44,497 nucleotides of DNA from Candidatus Thorarchaeota archaeon (GTDB lineage: Archaea; Asgardarchaeota; Thorarchaeia; Thorarchaeales; Thorarchaeaceae): positions 1 to 44,497 of the forward strand of contig JAEORO010000198.1 of the NCBI GenBank assembly GCA_016840855.1, read 5' to 3'. Positions 16,308 through 24,596 of the stretch are shown piece by piece (the stretch's first letter is position 1; the number at the start of each line of letters is the position of its first letter). A program made the translations under genes and the position numbers. The notes beneath the pieces are model-generated. The model was not told where the DNA came from. It ran no database searches and saw only the letters and a list, made by a program, of their open reading frames with translations.

Positions 16308-16395
16308 AATTCCAATGTACACTTAAATTGCACTGAAAGTTAGGCAAAAGTTGCCATCAGTAATTGCTGCTTGGAATAGATTGCCGATTGGAATT
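16308..16395. promoter_or_regulatory. Operator-like motif cluster between the NAD-kinase-like gene and nadA
   Basis: The heptamer TTGGAAT occurs at 16371-16377 and 16388-16394 on the plus strand and inverted at 16309-16315. The outermost copies extend to 9-bp inverted arms, AATTCCAAT (16308-16316) and ATTGGAATT (16387-16395). A separate palindrome GGCAA-aag-TTGCC lies at 16343-16355. The last heptamer abuts the nadA TATA-like box. The arrangement suits a repressor binding both divergent promoters; the regulator is not known. Confidence 0.42.
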
Positions 16396-16404
16396 TTATT
16401 AAAA
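16394..16404 (+). promoter_or_regulatory. TATA-like box of nadA
   Basis: TTTTATTAAAA is centred about 31 nt before the GTG at 16430, a position consistent with archaeal transcription starting at or just before the start codon. There is no Shine-Dalgarno between it and the gene. It overlaps the last copy of the TTGGAAT element. Confidence 0.4.
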
Positions 16405-16429
16405 GCATAAACAAGGGACCTTCTATACG

Positions 16430-17404
16430 GTGCATCTGATGTCTAGTGACTGCAAAGCTCTGCAAGAGAAAATTATCAAACTGAAAAAGGAGCGGAAGGC
16501 TCTCATTCTTGCACATAACTACCAAATCATTGAGATACAGGAAATTGCAGATTATGTTGGAGACTCTCTTCAGCTGGCGCGTAAGTCTGCTGAAAGTCGT
16601 GGGTATGATATGATTATCTTTGCAGGTGTGAGATTCATGGCTGAGATGGCTGCAGTACTCTCTCCAACAGTACCCGTCTATATACCAGACCCAGGGGCTT
16701 TGTGTCCCTTGGCTGCATATATTGATGCAGAATCAGTTCGAAAGAAGAAGGAAGAATATCCAGACACACCCGTTGTTGTATATGTGAACACAACTGCTGA
16801 TACAAAAACTGAAACCGATGTCATCTGCACCTCAGGTAGTGCTGTTGAGGTTGTAGAATCACTCGGTGCTGACACTGTTCTTTTTGGACCTGACGCGAAC
16901 TTGGCTGAATATGTTCGAAGACACACTGATGTAAACATTATCGATATTGATTCTCGAGGTAGGTGTTATGTTCACAACATGTTCGATTTGAGTATGCTAC
17001 TTGAACTTAAGGAAAAGTATCCTGATGCAGTTGCCATCGCTCACCCTGAATGTCCAATAGAAGTCCAAGAGGCTGCAGATATGGTCGGTTCCACTGGGAT
17101 GATGGCGAAAACTGTCGCAGAGTCAGATGCAAAGATGTTCATTATTGCCACTGAAATGGGCATGGTTCATCAACTTCAGAAACAACATCCTGACAAGACA
17201 ATCATTCCTCTCTACGAAGGTGCGATCTGTCGCCAGATGAAGAAACATACCTTAGAAAAGATACTCGATGTTCTTGAGAATCTGCCAGAGGCTAATCTCG
17301 TGAAAGTACCCGAATATTCTGCACCTCACATTCGAGGTGTACTTGAAAGGATGAACAAAGTGAAAGGCCAAGGTCCTGCAAAGGCGGTAAGCGCAGAATC
17401 ATAA
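16430..17404 (+). CDS. nadA: Quinolinate synthase A
   Basis: This 324-residue enzyme condenses iminoaspartate with dihydroxyacetone phosphate to quinolinate in de novo NAD synthesis, using a [4Fe-4S] cluster. The three expected cluster cysteines are C92 (GALCPLAA), C179 (GRCYVHN) and C267 (GAICRQMKK), spaced 87 and 88 residues apart as in archaeal NadA. Other signatures are LAHNYQ, GDSLQLA, VYVNTTA, FGPDANLA and HPECP. The length is normal for the family. The frame opens with GTG at 16430 and has ATG at 16439; both suit a near-leaderless start behind the TATA-like box. Partner genes nadB and nadC are not in this window. It is divergent from the NAD-kinase-winged-helix gene. Confidence 0.95.
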   Translation: MHLMSSDCKALQEKIIKLKKERKALILAHNYQIIEIQEIADYVGDSLQLARKSAESRGYDMIIFAGVRFMAEMAAVLSPTVPVYIPDPGALCPLAAYIDAESVRKKKEEYPDTPVVVYVNTTADTKTETDVICTSGSAVEVVESLGADTVLFGPDANLAEYVRRHTDVNIIDIDSRGRCYVHNMFDLSMLLELKEKYPDAVAIAHPECPIEVQEAADMVGSTGMMAKTVAESDAKMFIIATEMGMVHQLQKQHPDKTIIPLYEGAICRQMKKHTLEKILDVLENLPEANLVKVPEYSAPHIRGVLERMNKVKGQGPAKAVSAES

Positions 17405-17433
17405 TGTAACTCTTCTATAGGTTCTGAATAAGT

Positions 17434-18090
17434 CTAGCCTTGAAGAGTAATGATTTCTAGAATTTCAGAAAGACTAGTAACAACGTAATCTCTATGTCCT
17501 GCATCTCTAAAGTCTTTTTCAGAAAACAATCCAACAAGTCCAATAAAACTGCAAATTCCCTGAGTTCTCTCATAATCTTTCAAGGAGTCTCCGACAAATA
17601 CCATGTCATAGAAACTTATGTTGAATTCATCATGAATATAATTTAAGTGATGAACTCCTTTCTCAAAGCCTGGTCTGTAGCCTAGGATGTGCTTGAATAG
17701 CCCTTTAATTTCACGTTGCTTGAAGTACTCTTCAATAGTAGGCTGGAATGTGGATGAGGAAACAAAGATATCGAGTCCCATTTCCTTGAGCGCTTTAACA
17801 ACATTAATTGCGTCCGGAAAGAGATCCTGTTCAAAAATACGCTCTATTTTTAGTTGTTCAAACTCTTTGATTGCTTCATCATTCCTGGGGTCATCTGGAA
17901 AGTTGATCTTAATTTGATGCTCAAAAGGGAGGCCTGTAGTTGAAACATAGCGATCTGTTGCATCTTCTTTGGATATACCAAAGTGCTTCATCATCATCTC
18001 AACACCAATGCGTTGCAGAAATGGCATACTGTCAGCCAATGTCCCATCGAAATCTAAAACAACTGCACGGCATGGAAGTTTATTCACCAT
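17434..18090 (-). CDS. HAD-superfamily hydrolase (phosphoglycolate-phosphatase-like)
   Basis: This 218-residue protein shows all four HAD motifs. Motif I is VLDFDGTLADS (D13 nucleophile, D15 acid/base). Motif II is SSSTF in the middle of the protein. The Lys of motif III is probably in GFEKGVHH, and motif IV is GDSLKDYE. An alpha-helical cap (about 20-90) places it in subfamily I with phosphoglycolate phosphatase and beta-phosphoglucomutase relatives. The physiological substrate cannot be told from sequence. ATG at 18090 is clear. It lies 63 nt downstream of the pyrophosphatase gene in the same direction and may share its transcript. Confidence 0.87.
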   Translation of the reverse strand: MVNKLPCRAVVLDFDGTLADSMPFLQRIGVEMMMKHFGISKEDATDRYVSTTGLPFEHQIKINFPDDPRNDEAIKEFEQLKIERIFEQDLFPDAINVVKALKEMGLDIFVSSSTFQPTIEEYFKQREIKGLFKHILGYRPGFEKGVHHLNYIHDEFNISFYDMVFVGDSLKDYERTQGICSFIGLVGLFSEKDFRDAGHRDYVVTSLSEILEIITLQG

Positions 18091-18153
18091 GAAACCATCT
18101 CAGGAATTTTCATTCTTTGTTACACTTTAGATGCTTTTGGTGTGGCATACAAA

Positions 18154-18675
18154 CTAGAGATTCTTTTGGTAATCATCCATACATCGTTTTATGGTCTGAT
18201 ACGCATCATTTAGCTCTCGGAATTTCTTAATCTCTGTATGACCCCCTTCCTGAATCTTGTACGTTGCGTAGAAGTGACGAAGTTCGTCCATCCTGCTTCG
18301 CGGAAGGTCAATGATGCTCTTCACATCTCGATAGTACGGTTCGTTCATTGGGACAGCTATTATTTTGTCGTCTATTTTACCCGCATCATCCATCTCCATA
18401 ATTCCGATTGGTCGTGCATGAACAACACACGAAGTGAATGTAGGCTCACTAATGAGAAGAATAGCATCTAATGCATCACCATCATAGTCCAGTGTTTGTG
18501 GGATGAATCCATAATCGAATGGCGCAAAAGTATAGAGGACTCTATCCAGTCTGAAGAGATTCAGTTTTGCATCATACTCGTATTTGTTCTTACTTGCTCT
18601 TGTCAGCTCGACAATGACATAGATTTCACTAGGCGGATCAGGACCTGGGGGGATGTCATGAAGGTAGTTTGTCAT
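18154..18675 (-). CDS. ppa: Inorganic pyrophosphatase (family I)
   Basis: This soluble Mg-dependent enzyme hydrolyses pyrophosphate and pulls biosynthetic reactions forward. Family I hallmarks are LHDIPPGPDPP at the N-terminus, the KYEYD substrate-binding segment, FDYGFIPQT, and the acidic metal motif DYDGDALDAILL. Here Ala replaces the usual Pro of DxDPxD. A further typical sequence is KIIAVPMNEP, and the C-terminal half carries EIKKFRELND. The frame is open from an ATG at 18699. The ATG at 18675 (MTNYLHDIPPGP) fits the family's usual start and has GAGATGAT a few bases upstream, so it is preferred. Confidence 0.93.
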   Translation of the reverse strand: MTNYLHDIPPGPDPPSEIYVIVELTRASKNKYEYDAKLNLFRLDRVLYTFAPFDYGFIPQTLDYDGDALDAILLISEPTFTSCVVHARPIGIMEMDDAGKIDDKIIAVPMNEPYYRDVKSIIDLPRSRMDELRHFYATYKIQEGGHTEIKKFRELNDAYQTIKRCMDDYQKNL

Positions 18676-18828
18676 TCTATCATCTCTTTTCTTTGTCATA
18701 CCTTTTTCTTATTGAGGTTTGTCACTCAAGACAACAAGTCTTTATGAGGGCTCACAACTAGGAATACGTGCACGCTTTCGGAGGGAATCACACTGACTAC
18801 TGATGAAGAGCTTCTTGATATAGGTTCA

Positions 18829-19335
18829 ATGTTCAGAGGAACCGCCACAATAACCCTTGTAGCCGAGATAGTTTCTGCTATAATGCTCCTTGGCTCAGCA
18901 ACTGCATATGTGCTCAGGGATTACATATCAATCATTGAACTTGACATTGCAATCCTCCTACTGCTAGTCGGAGCTATGCTTACGCTTTTTATCTTCCTTG
19001 CTGCGATTGGTTTCTTTGTTCGATTCAACCGTCGGATTGGACGAATAGTAATCGCAGAAGGGGTCGGCGAGGTCGATCTAAATAGGCCCGGTGTAAAGAC
19101 TGTTGTCATTATCTACGGACTTGCTGTAGGATTTATTCTAATATTGGGAATTTATGGTTATTACCTTATTTGGGTATACTTCCTTTCAGCACAAGCTGCA
19201 ACATCTCTCAGCTTCTTTGGCATGTCAATTTCAGTTGGTATCTTCTTCATTGCTTTACTAGTTCAGATTGTTATCACTGTGATCGGACGAACCGCTACAA
19301 CAATTATTCGCAAAGTACTCGCAGAAGACATATGA
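18829..19335 (+). CDS. Four-helix membrane protein of unknown function
   Basis: This 168-residue protein has four hydrophobic spans, roughly 5-28, 38-64, 90-118 and 127-153, with a short charged loop (RFNRRIGRIVIAEGVGEVDL) between the second and third. No catalytic or transport motif is seen. The ATG at 18829 lacks a good Shine-Dalgarno, but in-frame sequence continues upstream (LTTDEELLDIGS), and GGAGGGA lies six bases before a CTG at 18792. The true N-terminus may therefore be 12 residues longer with a rare start. The CaCA exchanger gene follows 68 nt later. Confidence 0.58.
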   Translation: MFRGTATITLVAEIVSAIMLLGSATAYVLRDYISIIELDIAILLLLVGAMLTLFIFLAAIGFFVRFNRRIGRIVIAEGVGEVDLNRPGVKTVVIIYGLAVGFILILGIYGYYLIWVYFLSAQAATSLSFFGMSISVGIFFIALLVQIVITVIGRTATTIIRKVLAEDI

Positions 19336-19403
19336 TAATGCTCCACCTATAGGGGAGAAGTTTAATTATATGACTGGTACGCCTCATAAAAGGTGCTGGC
19401 AAA

Positions 19404-20573
19404 ATGAAACTGCATCTCTGGCAATGGTCATACATAATTGGTTTGGCAATTGTAGCTCCTCTCTTATTGATTGAATTTCTAGGACTACATCTGATTCCTG
19501 AAAATATCGCGCCTCTTCTGGAATTGATAGGAGGTATAATGCTCATTGCAGGAGCATGTGAAGCATTCGTTCTTTCAGTAGAAGGTATCGCACATAATAT
19601 GCATCTTACAGATTATGTTTCTGGCATTTATGCAAGCATCGCCAGTACAATTCCAGAGCTCTGTGTACTCCTCTTTCTCATCTTGGGGGGTCAGTATGAG
19701 ATGGCTTGGATTCTTGCTCTTGCAACGATATTCATGAACTCACTCGTATTTGCATTATACACTCTTATACTTCCAAAAGATGAACACGGGAATTACAAGC
19801 TACCGGATGCAATAATGTGGGTTGGGTCCGACTTGCTTGCCATGGGCGCAGTTATTTCGTTGTCAGTTGGTCTCTCTATGATGTTGGTACATCTATTCCC
19901 AATCACACCAACAGGGGGTGAGATTAGACAATACCTTGATGCAGGCGAGTTGCTGCTCTTTGGCTTCTGCTTGGTAATTGTATTCATTGCTTATCTCTAT
20001 CGAATTACCAAGTACTATGGTCGGTGTGATCCAACTTCACAAGATCCCTATATTTCATGTGAAGTAGAATACAAGATTATGCCCAAACAAACAGTCATCA
20101 TTTTTGTTGTCACGGCATCTATTGGTGCTTTGCTTGGTGGAGAAGCCCTTTCATCTTTCGCGCACTATGCAATTAATGAGATTGGCTTGCCAATAATACA
20201 TGCAGCATTGTTGTTGGTTATTTTTGGTGGTACACCTGAATACATCATCGTAGCCAGTAGTCACAGAAAGAATGAGCTTGAGGTTGCTCTTTCCAACGCA
20301 TTTGGAGGGATTGTTCAGGTCTTTTTTGTCATCTTTGGATTTACTATGATTTTCTCAGGACTCATTAGCTTTATCGACCCACTTTACATTGGGGTTGATA
20401 TACTACCTATAGATGTCTACTCAGTGGTCTTGTTGTTGTTTGCATTTCCAACTATGTTCATCTTACGTATCATGATTACAGATGACTCGAAGATAAATGC
20501 GTTAGAGTCTGTAGCAATGATTGCAGTGTTTGTTATGATGTTATACTTGCTTCTAGTTTATGGTGGTATTTGA
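19404..20573 (+). CDS. CaCA-superfamily cation exchanger (sodium/calcium exchanger-like)
   Basis: This 389-residue integral membrane protein has about ten to eleven predicted spans. Two inverted alpha-repeat regions are seen: LIAGACEAFVLSVEGIAHN with SIASTIPELCVLL (about 47-95), and GGEALSSFAHYAINE with IFGGTPEYIIVASS (about 246-292). The conserved Glu in IPEL and TPEY matches the ion-binding acidic residues of Na+/Ca2+ and cation/H+ exchangers. A Cys-containing cytoplasmic loop (YYGRCDPTSQDPYISCE) separates the halves. Transported ions cannot be fixed from sequence. Start ATG at 19404 has AAGGTG nearby. Confidence 0.82.
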   Translation: MKLHLWQWSYIIGLAIVAPLLLIEFLGLHLIPENIAPLLELIGGIMLIAGACEAFVLSVEGIAHNMHLTDYVSGIYASIASTIPELCVLLFLILGGQYEMAWILALATIFMNSLVFALYTLILPKDEHGNYKLPDAIMWVGSDLLAMGAVISLSVGLSMMLVHLFPITPTGGEIRQYLDAGELLLFGFCLVIVFIAYLYRITKYYGRCDPTSQDPYISCEVEYKIMPKQTVIIFVVTASIGALLGGEALSSFAHYAINEIGLPIIHAALLLVIFGGTPEYIIVASSHRKNELEVALSNAFGGIVQVFFVIFGFTMIFSGLISFIDPLYIGVDILPIDVYSVVLLLFAFPTMFILRIMITDDSKINALESVAMIAVFVMMLYLLLVYGGI

Positions 20574-20599
20574 TTAACTTTGCAAACACTGAGGTTGCT

Positions 20600-20836
20600 C
20601 TAGTAGTGACGGTACTCTCCCAGAATCTGGACCTTGATAATGCATTCAATGCAGACGAATTCGTCAGCATCTTCGGTTTTACTATGCTTTAAGCCAACAA
20701 CATCTTTTCCAACAAATGCAATTTGTCCCTCTGCGACAATCATCATTCCTGGTCCATAGAATCTCATTCGTTCTCCCGACTTTGCAGCATCGAGCAAGAC
20801 ACTCCGCAGGGTTGCTTCCTTCTCGAAGTCTGACAT
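20600..20836 (-). CDS. Small hypothetical protein (78 aa)
   Basis: I do not recognise this protein. After an N-terminal helix (EATLRSVLLDAAKSGERM) it alternates short beta strands (MRFYGPGMMIVAEGQIAFVG, DVVGLKH, FVCIECIIKVQIL). This looks like a small Sm- or SH3-like barrel that could bind nucleic acid or a partner. Two cysteines (VCIEC) are close together, too few for a zinc site alone. ATG at 20836 is clear. It is convergent with the exchanger gene 27 nt away. Confidence 0.55.
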   Translation of the reverse strand: MSDFEKEATLRSVLLDAAKSGERMRFYGPGMMIVAEGQIAFVGKDVVGLKHSKTEDADEFVCIECIIKVQILGEYRHY

Positions 20837-20974
20837 GTTCTATAATATTAGCTTCTTGTAACTTAAGCATTAGCAAATGATTCTCTAATCGTTGTATTTC
20901 TCAAGAAACAGCTATGTCACAACTCTCTTAACCTATCCCTACAAAATCTAAGAAAATCTATTGGAGTTAATTAG

Positions 20975-21253
20975 ATGAAATATATCATGTTTTGGGAATA
21001 CGATCCTGCTGACCACAACGTGGTCATGGATAAATTAAAAGAGTTCAGAAGCTTAGTGAAGAAGAATCCTGATCAGCATGCAAAATTCATTTCAAAGAAC
21101 TACACGATGGTTGATGGTCCTGAAGGCTTTCAACTAGTAGAAACCGAGAATCCTGAGCACCTTGTTAAGATCACTCGTCACTATCTTCCGGAAGTCAGTT
21201 TCAGATTTGCGCCTATTGTCGAACTTGAGAAAGTTGATCAGAAGGTCAAGTAA
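20975..21253 (+). CDS. DUF3303-like small protein
   Basis: This 92-residue protein starts with the MKYIMFWEYDPAD strand and ends with HYLPEVSFRFAPIVEL, resembling the ferredoxin-like DUF3303 family of dimeric small proteins. The centre contains a Lys-rich helix and YTMVDGPEGFQLVET. The function of the family is unknown. The ATG at 20975 has GGAG eight bases upstream, a good Shine-Dalgarno. The family assignment is from pattern memory only. Confidence 0.6.
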   Translation: MKYIMFWEYDPADHNVVMDKLKEFRSLVKKNPDQHAKFISKNYTMVDGPEGFQLVETENPEHLVKITRHYLPEVSFRFAPIVELEKVDQKVK

Positions 21254-21343
21254 TTAACTATTCAAATTCGAAACTTAGTGCTCATTTAGTTACTCGGAAT
21301 ACTTTTATCGCAGAACATCCAGCTCCAATTTCTTGGAGATGGG

Positions 21344-23239
21344 TTGTTAATGGGCAGAACAATATCTATTCGAAATGTCGAAGTGAGTTATAAAACATTA
21401 ATGAGATTCCTTCCTGCGATAGCGATTTTTGCATATTGGTGCATTGTCAACATCAATCCTGAATGGGTTTATGATTATGTAATGCTAAACACCTTATGCA
21501 TTGCACTGTTTGTATTATCCGTTTCTTATGCATTGGAAGATGGTTACAAATTATTTGGCATACTTTGCTTTGTGATTGGCATTGGACTATACTATGGAAC
21601 ACTCATTATTATTTTGGAAACCCCTACGATAGTTCTAGTACTGCGACCATCCCTTCAAATCGCATTAGCAGTTTTGAATACTACTGGGTCTGCATTTGCT
21701 TTTCTTGGGGCTGCATCTTTTGGTCTTTGGTTAGCTAGTACTCCCCTTGATACTAAACAAACAGACGTTAAGTATGGTGCTCTATTCTTTACTGCCATTG
21801 TAATATTTGTCTGGATTTTCGGAATGAACATGGACTTTCCTATCCCTGGTATTGAGCTACTTTACTCAACAATATTGGTTATTTTGTCAAGTTTATTTGT
21901 GCCTCGTAGGCAATTCATCTCTGCTTTTTATTATGTTCTAGGTTTAGCTCTGGCCTTTTGGGGGCTCCTTGTTATTCAAGAGGTTAGCACATTTTTCCTG
22001 GGTTATTACTTGCGGATTATTGGAACAATCTGTTTCATCTTATTTGCACTCCCTCTTGGCTCGAGTCCAATCTATTCTCAAGATCATCCGGAGAATCCAC
22101 TATACATCATCACTACTCTCTGGATTCTGGTAGAGATTTCTCTAATCCAGCGTTTGTTCATCTTTAGTCCTGCGAGAGTATTTGCCATCTATGCTATGAT
22201 TTACTTCTCCATGAAAATTTTAAAAACCAAACATCCGGTACTTACTGGTATAGGCATCTTAATCGGTTTCGTACTTGCTGTTGGTGGGGTTGTAATATAC
22301 CTCCTTGGTATTTTCATTAACCTTGTAGTAGTATGTGGAGGACTAACGCTTGCAGTCATTGGACATTCTTTGCTTCTCTTCTGTTCATTTTCATTTGGCG
22401 AATCACTAAGAATTCGTTTCAGAGAAAGAACGAGAATAATTTCAGGAATAGGTTTACTTCTTGTTTTTGCAGGACTAATTTCTGGGATGGTAGGTCTGTT
22501 CTCTATCCCCTTGGGCGTGATTGTTATAGATCTGGGACCAATTTCCTTTCTATATCTTGATGTTCTCTTCTTTGTATTAGTAAGCCTTGGATCTATGCTC
22601 ATTGTCCTGAAACCAAGAAATGCTTGGTCCATCATAGGTGCCTTTGGATTCGCAAATGCCCCAATAGTCTTGTTCAGCGATTTCTTTGAAACTGTACAGC
22701 TGTTCTATTATCCTCTATTGGCTCTAATGATTTACTTCACTGTTCAACGACTACGTGTAGATACAGTGAAGATGGACGGCGTTCCACGAAAGAAGAAAGT
22801 TATACCTATGGAAATAACTCCTGAAACCCTAATTAAATCCGGCTTAGAGAAGGAACCAGTCATAAGACCAAAGGAATCTATCGAAACCATAGAACCTGTT
22901 CAATCAACTGACTTTGAGCCTGATATACCAATAGTGAAGCCGCCTCCTGTTGAAGAGGTATCGCTACCAGAACCATCTGAACCTGTTGAGGTAGCTGAAG
23001 TAGCTGAACGAGTGGTTACTGACAAATCGATACAAACAGAACAACAAGTGATTCCAGTGATAGAAGGCGAAATTCTATCAGACGAGAATCGAATGGCTCG
23101 TAACTGGTATAATCGAGCATTTGGATTCCTAGAAGTTGGCGACCTCAAAGCTGCCATTAATGCAGTTGAAACAGCCCTGAAATGGCAACCCGACCTTCCA
23201 CAAGCGCTAGCTTTGAAAAAAGAACTTTCTGAAAAATAA
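21344..23239 (+). CDS. Multi-span membrane protein with C-terminal TPR motif
   Basis: This 631-residue protein has about twelve to fourteen hydrophobic segments in residues 12-480. A charged, Pro/Glu-rich cytoplasmic linker (about 490-580, with repeated PVE/EPS) follows. One TPR unit ends the protein (about 585-631, MARNWYNRAFGFLEVGDLKA, then AINAVETALKWQPDLPQALAL). The membrane part matches no transporter I know. The TPR suggests docking of a soluble partner. The frame opens with TTG at 21344; ATG at 21350 is nine bases after GGAGAT and is more likely the start. It is convergent with the kbl-like gene, separated by a strong hairpin. Confidence 0.72.
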   Translation: MLMGRTISIRNVEVSYKTLMRFLPAIAIFAYWCIVNINPEWVYDYVMLNTLCIALFVLSVSYALEDGYKLFGILCFVIGIGLYYGTLIIILETPTIVLVLRPSLQIALAVLNTTGSAFAFLGAASFGLWLASTPLDTKQTDVKYGALFFTAIVIFVWIFGMNMDFPIPGIELLYSTILVILSSLFVPRRQFISAFYYVLGLALAFWGLLVIQEVSTFFLGYYLRIIGTICFILFALPLGSSPIYSQDHPENPLYIITTLWILVEISLIQRLFIFSPARVFAIYAMIYFSMKILKTKHPVLTGIGILIGFVLAVGGVVIYLLGIFINLVVVCGGLTLAVIGHSLLLFCSFSFGESLRIRFRERTRIISGIGLLLVFAGLISGMVGLFSIPLGVIVIDLGPISFLYLDVLFFVLVSLGSMLIVLKPRNAWSIIGAFGFANAPIVLFSDFFETVQLFYYPLLALMIYFTVQRLRVDTVKMDGVPRKKKVIPMEITPETLIKSGLEKEPVIRPKESIETIEPVQSTDFEPDIPIVKPPPVEEVSLPEPSEPVEVAEVAERVVTDKSIQTEQQVIPVIEGEILSDENRMARNWYNRAFGFLEVGDLKAAINAVETALKWQPDLPQALALKKELSEK

Positions 23240-23247
23240 TATTACAA

Positions 23248-23277
23248 GATGTGGAGCTCAAGATTGAGCTCCATATC
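23248..23277. terminator. Strong hairpin between convergent genes (bidirectional terminator candidate)
   Basis: A 9-bp perfect stem, TGGAGCTCA (23252-23260) and TGAGCTCCA (23265-23273), closes an AGAT loop. With one G.T pair it extends to 13 bp, GAT at 23248-23250 pairing with ATC at 23275-23277. It fills the 44-nt gap between the two stop codons. Archaeal terminators usually need T runs, which are short here, so it may instead protect transcript ends. Confidence 0.55.
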
Positions 23278-23283
23278 TCAATA

Positions 23284-24471
23284 CTAAATGATACCTACCT
23301 TTTTCCCTACCTTCTCGTATGCTGCCAATGCAATGTCTAGCTGCTCCTTGGTCAGACCCGAGTTCATCATGTTTCGAATTCTTGCCTTGTCACGCGCAAC
23401 CATCGGGAATACGATTGGTAGAGCAAGGATTCCTTCGTTGTAGAGACCATCGCTCAGTGCGACTGCCTTTGAGCTCTCACCAGTCATTGCTGGAATAATT
23501 GGTGTCTGGCTGTTACCAGTATCAAAACCCATCTGCTGGAGTCCCTTCACGAAGTACTCTCTATTATCCCAGAGGGTCTTAACATGCTCCTCCTCAGTTT
23601 CAAGAACATCGATAGCAGCAATGCATGCAGCTGCTGTAGCAGGTGGGTGCGAAGCACTAAGGAGCCAAGAACGACTCTTGTTCAAAGCATAATTTACCAT
23701 GTCGCGACTTCCAGAAACATGCCCACCCATTACGCCAAACGCCTTTGAGAAAGTACCCATCTCGAAATGCACATCTTTGTGAGTTAGGTTGAAGTGCGAA
23801 ACGATACCGCGGCCACCCTTGCCCAAGACTGCCTCCCCATGTGCATCGTCAACATAGATCATCGCGCCGTGTGGTTTTGCGGCCTTGACAATTCCGTCGA
23901 GAGGTGCGATGTCTCCATCCATGCTGAAAACTCCGTCAGTGATGACTAGCATCTTGACAGGATTCTCTTTCTCAGCCTCTGCAAGTACTCTCACTAAGTC
24001 TGCGACATCATTGTGCTTGTATACAAAACGAGTTGCTTTTGTTAAACGAACACCGTCGATGATGCTACCATGATTCAACTCATCTGAGATGATGGCGTCT
24101 CCTTTATCCACAAGTTGTGGAATAAGTCCTTCATTGGTTGTGAAACCTGCACTGTATGTGAGTGAGGCTTCAGCACCTTTGAACTTTGCAAGTCTATGTT
24201 CTAACTCTAGGTGCAGGTCCATGGTTCCTGCGATTGCTCGAACCGAGCCAGAACCAACTCCGTGGGTCTTGATAGCCTGAAGAGCTGCTTCCTTCATCTT
24301 AGGATGGTTGCTCAAGTTGAGGTAATTGTTACTGCAGAGCATGATTACCTCTTTGCCATCAATCTTTGCACGAGGAGTTGAAGGCCCCTGCAACTCCCTG
24401 ATTTTCCAGTCAAAATTCTGTTCCACGAGTTTGTTATACTCGTCTCTCATCCAAGCAATGGGATCTCTCAT
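23284..24471 (-). CDS. kbl: Glycine C-acetyltransferase (2-amino-3-ketobutyrate CoA ligase)
   Basis: This PLP-dependent alpha-oxoamine synthase (395 residues from this start) joins glycine and acetyl-CoA to 2-amino-3-ketobutyrate, or runs in reverse in threonine breakdown. Family marks: SNNYLNLSNHP near the N-terminus, GVGSGSVRAIAGT, the PLP-contacting DDAHGEAVLGKGGRG, and GTFSKAFGVMGGH with the Schiff-base Lys. The segment RELQGPSTPRAKIDGKEV fits Kbl better than BioF, although BioF or serine-palmitoyl-type activity cannot be excluded. The frame opens at a GTG (24525), but the ATG at 24471, with GGTG seven bases before it, matches the family's usual N-terminus (MRDPIAWM). No threonine dehydrogenase is adjacent. 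Confidence 0.88.
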   Translation of the reverse strand: MRDPIAWMRDEYNKLVEQNFDWKIRELQGPSTPRAKIDGKEVIMLCSNNYLNLSNHPKMKEAALQAIKTHGVGSGSVRAIAGTMDLHLELEHRLAKFKGAEASLTYSAGFTTNEGLIPQLVDKGDAIISDELNHGSIIDGVRLTKATRFVYKHNDVADLVRVLAEAEKENPVKMLVITDGVFSMDGDIAPLDGIVKAAKPHGAMIYVDDAHGEAVLGKGGRGIVSHFNLTHKDVHFEMGTFSKAFGVMGGHVSGSRDMVNYALNKSRSWLLSASHPPATAAACIAAIDVLETEEEHVKTLWDNREYFVKGLQQMGFDTGNSQTPIIPAMTGESSKAVALSDGLYNEGILALPIVFPMVARDKARIRNMMNSGLTKEQLDIALAAYEKVGKKVGII

Positions 24472-24549
24472 AGTTTTCACCGTGAATATGAACGGTATAG
24501 CGCCACTCAATTGGGGGACGTACACTCAACCGCGCCGCGAATTTTCGAG

Positions 24550-24556
24550 TATATAT
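24550..24556 (-). promoter_or_regulatory. TATA-like box upstream of kbl
   Basis: The run TATATAT on the minus strand is centred about 28 nt before 24525, where a GTG opens the longest frame. Transcription would therefore begin close to that GTG and leave a leader of about 54 nt before the preferred ATG. The upstream gene ends at 24597, so kbl likely has its own promoter. Confidence 0.4.
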
Positions 24557-24596
24557 GAGCTTCGCTTCGTACTTATTTTCAGGTCAAAATCCGCTA

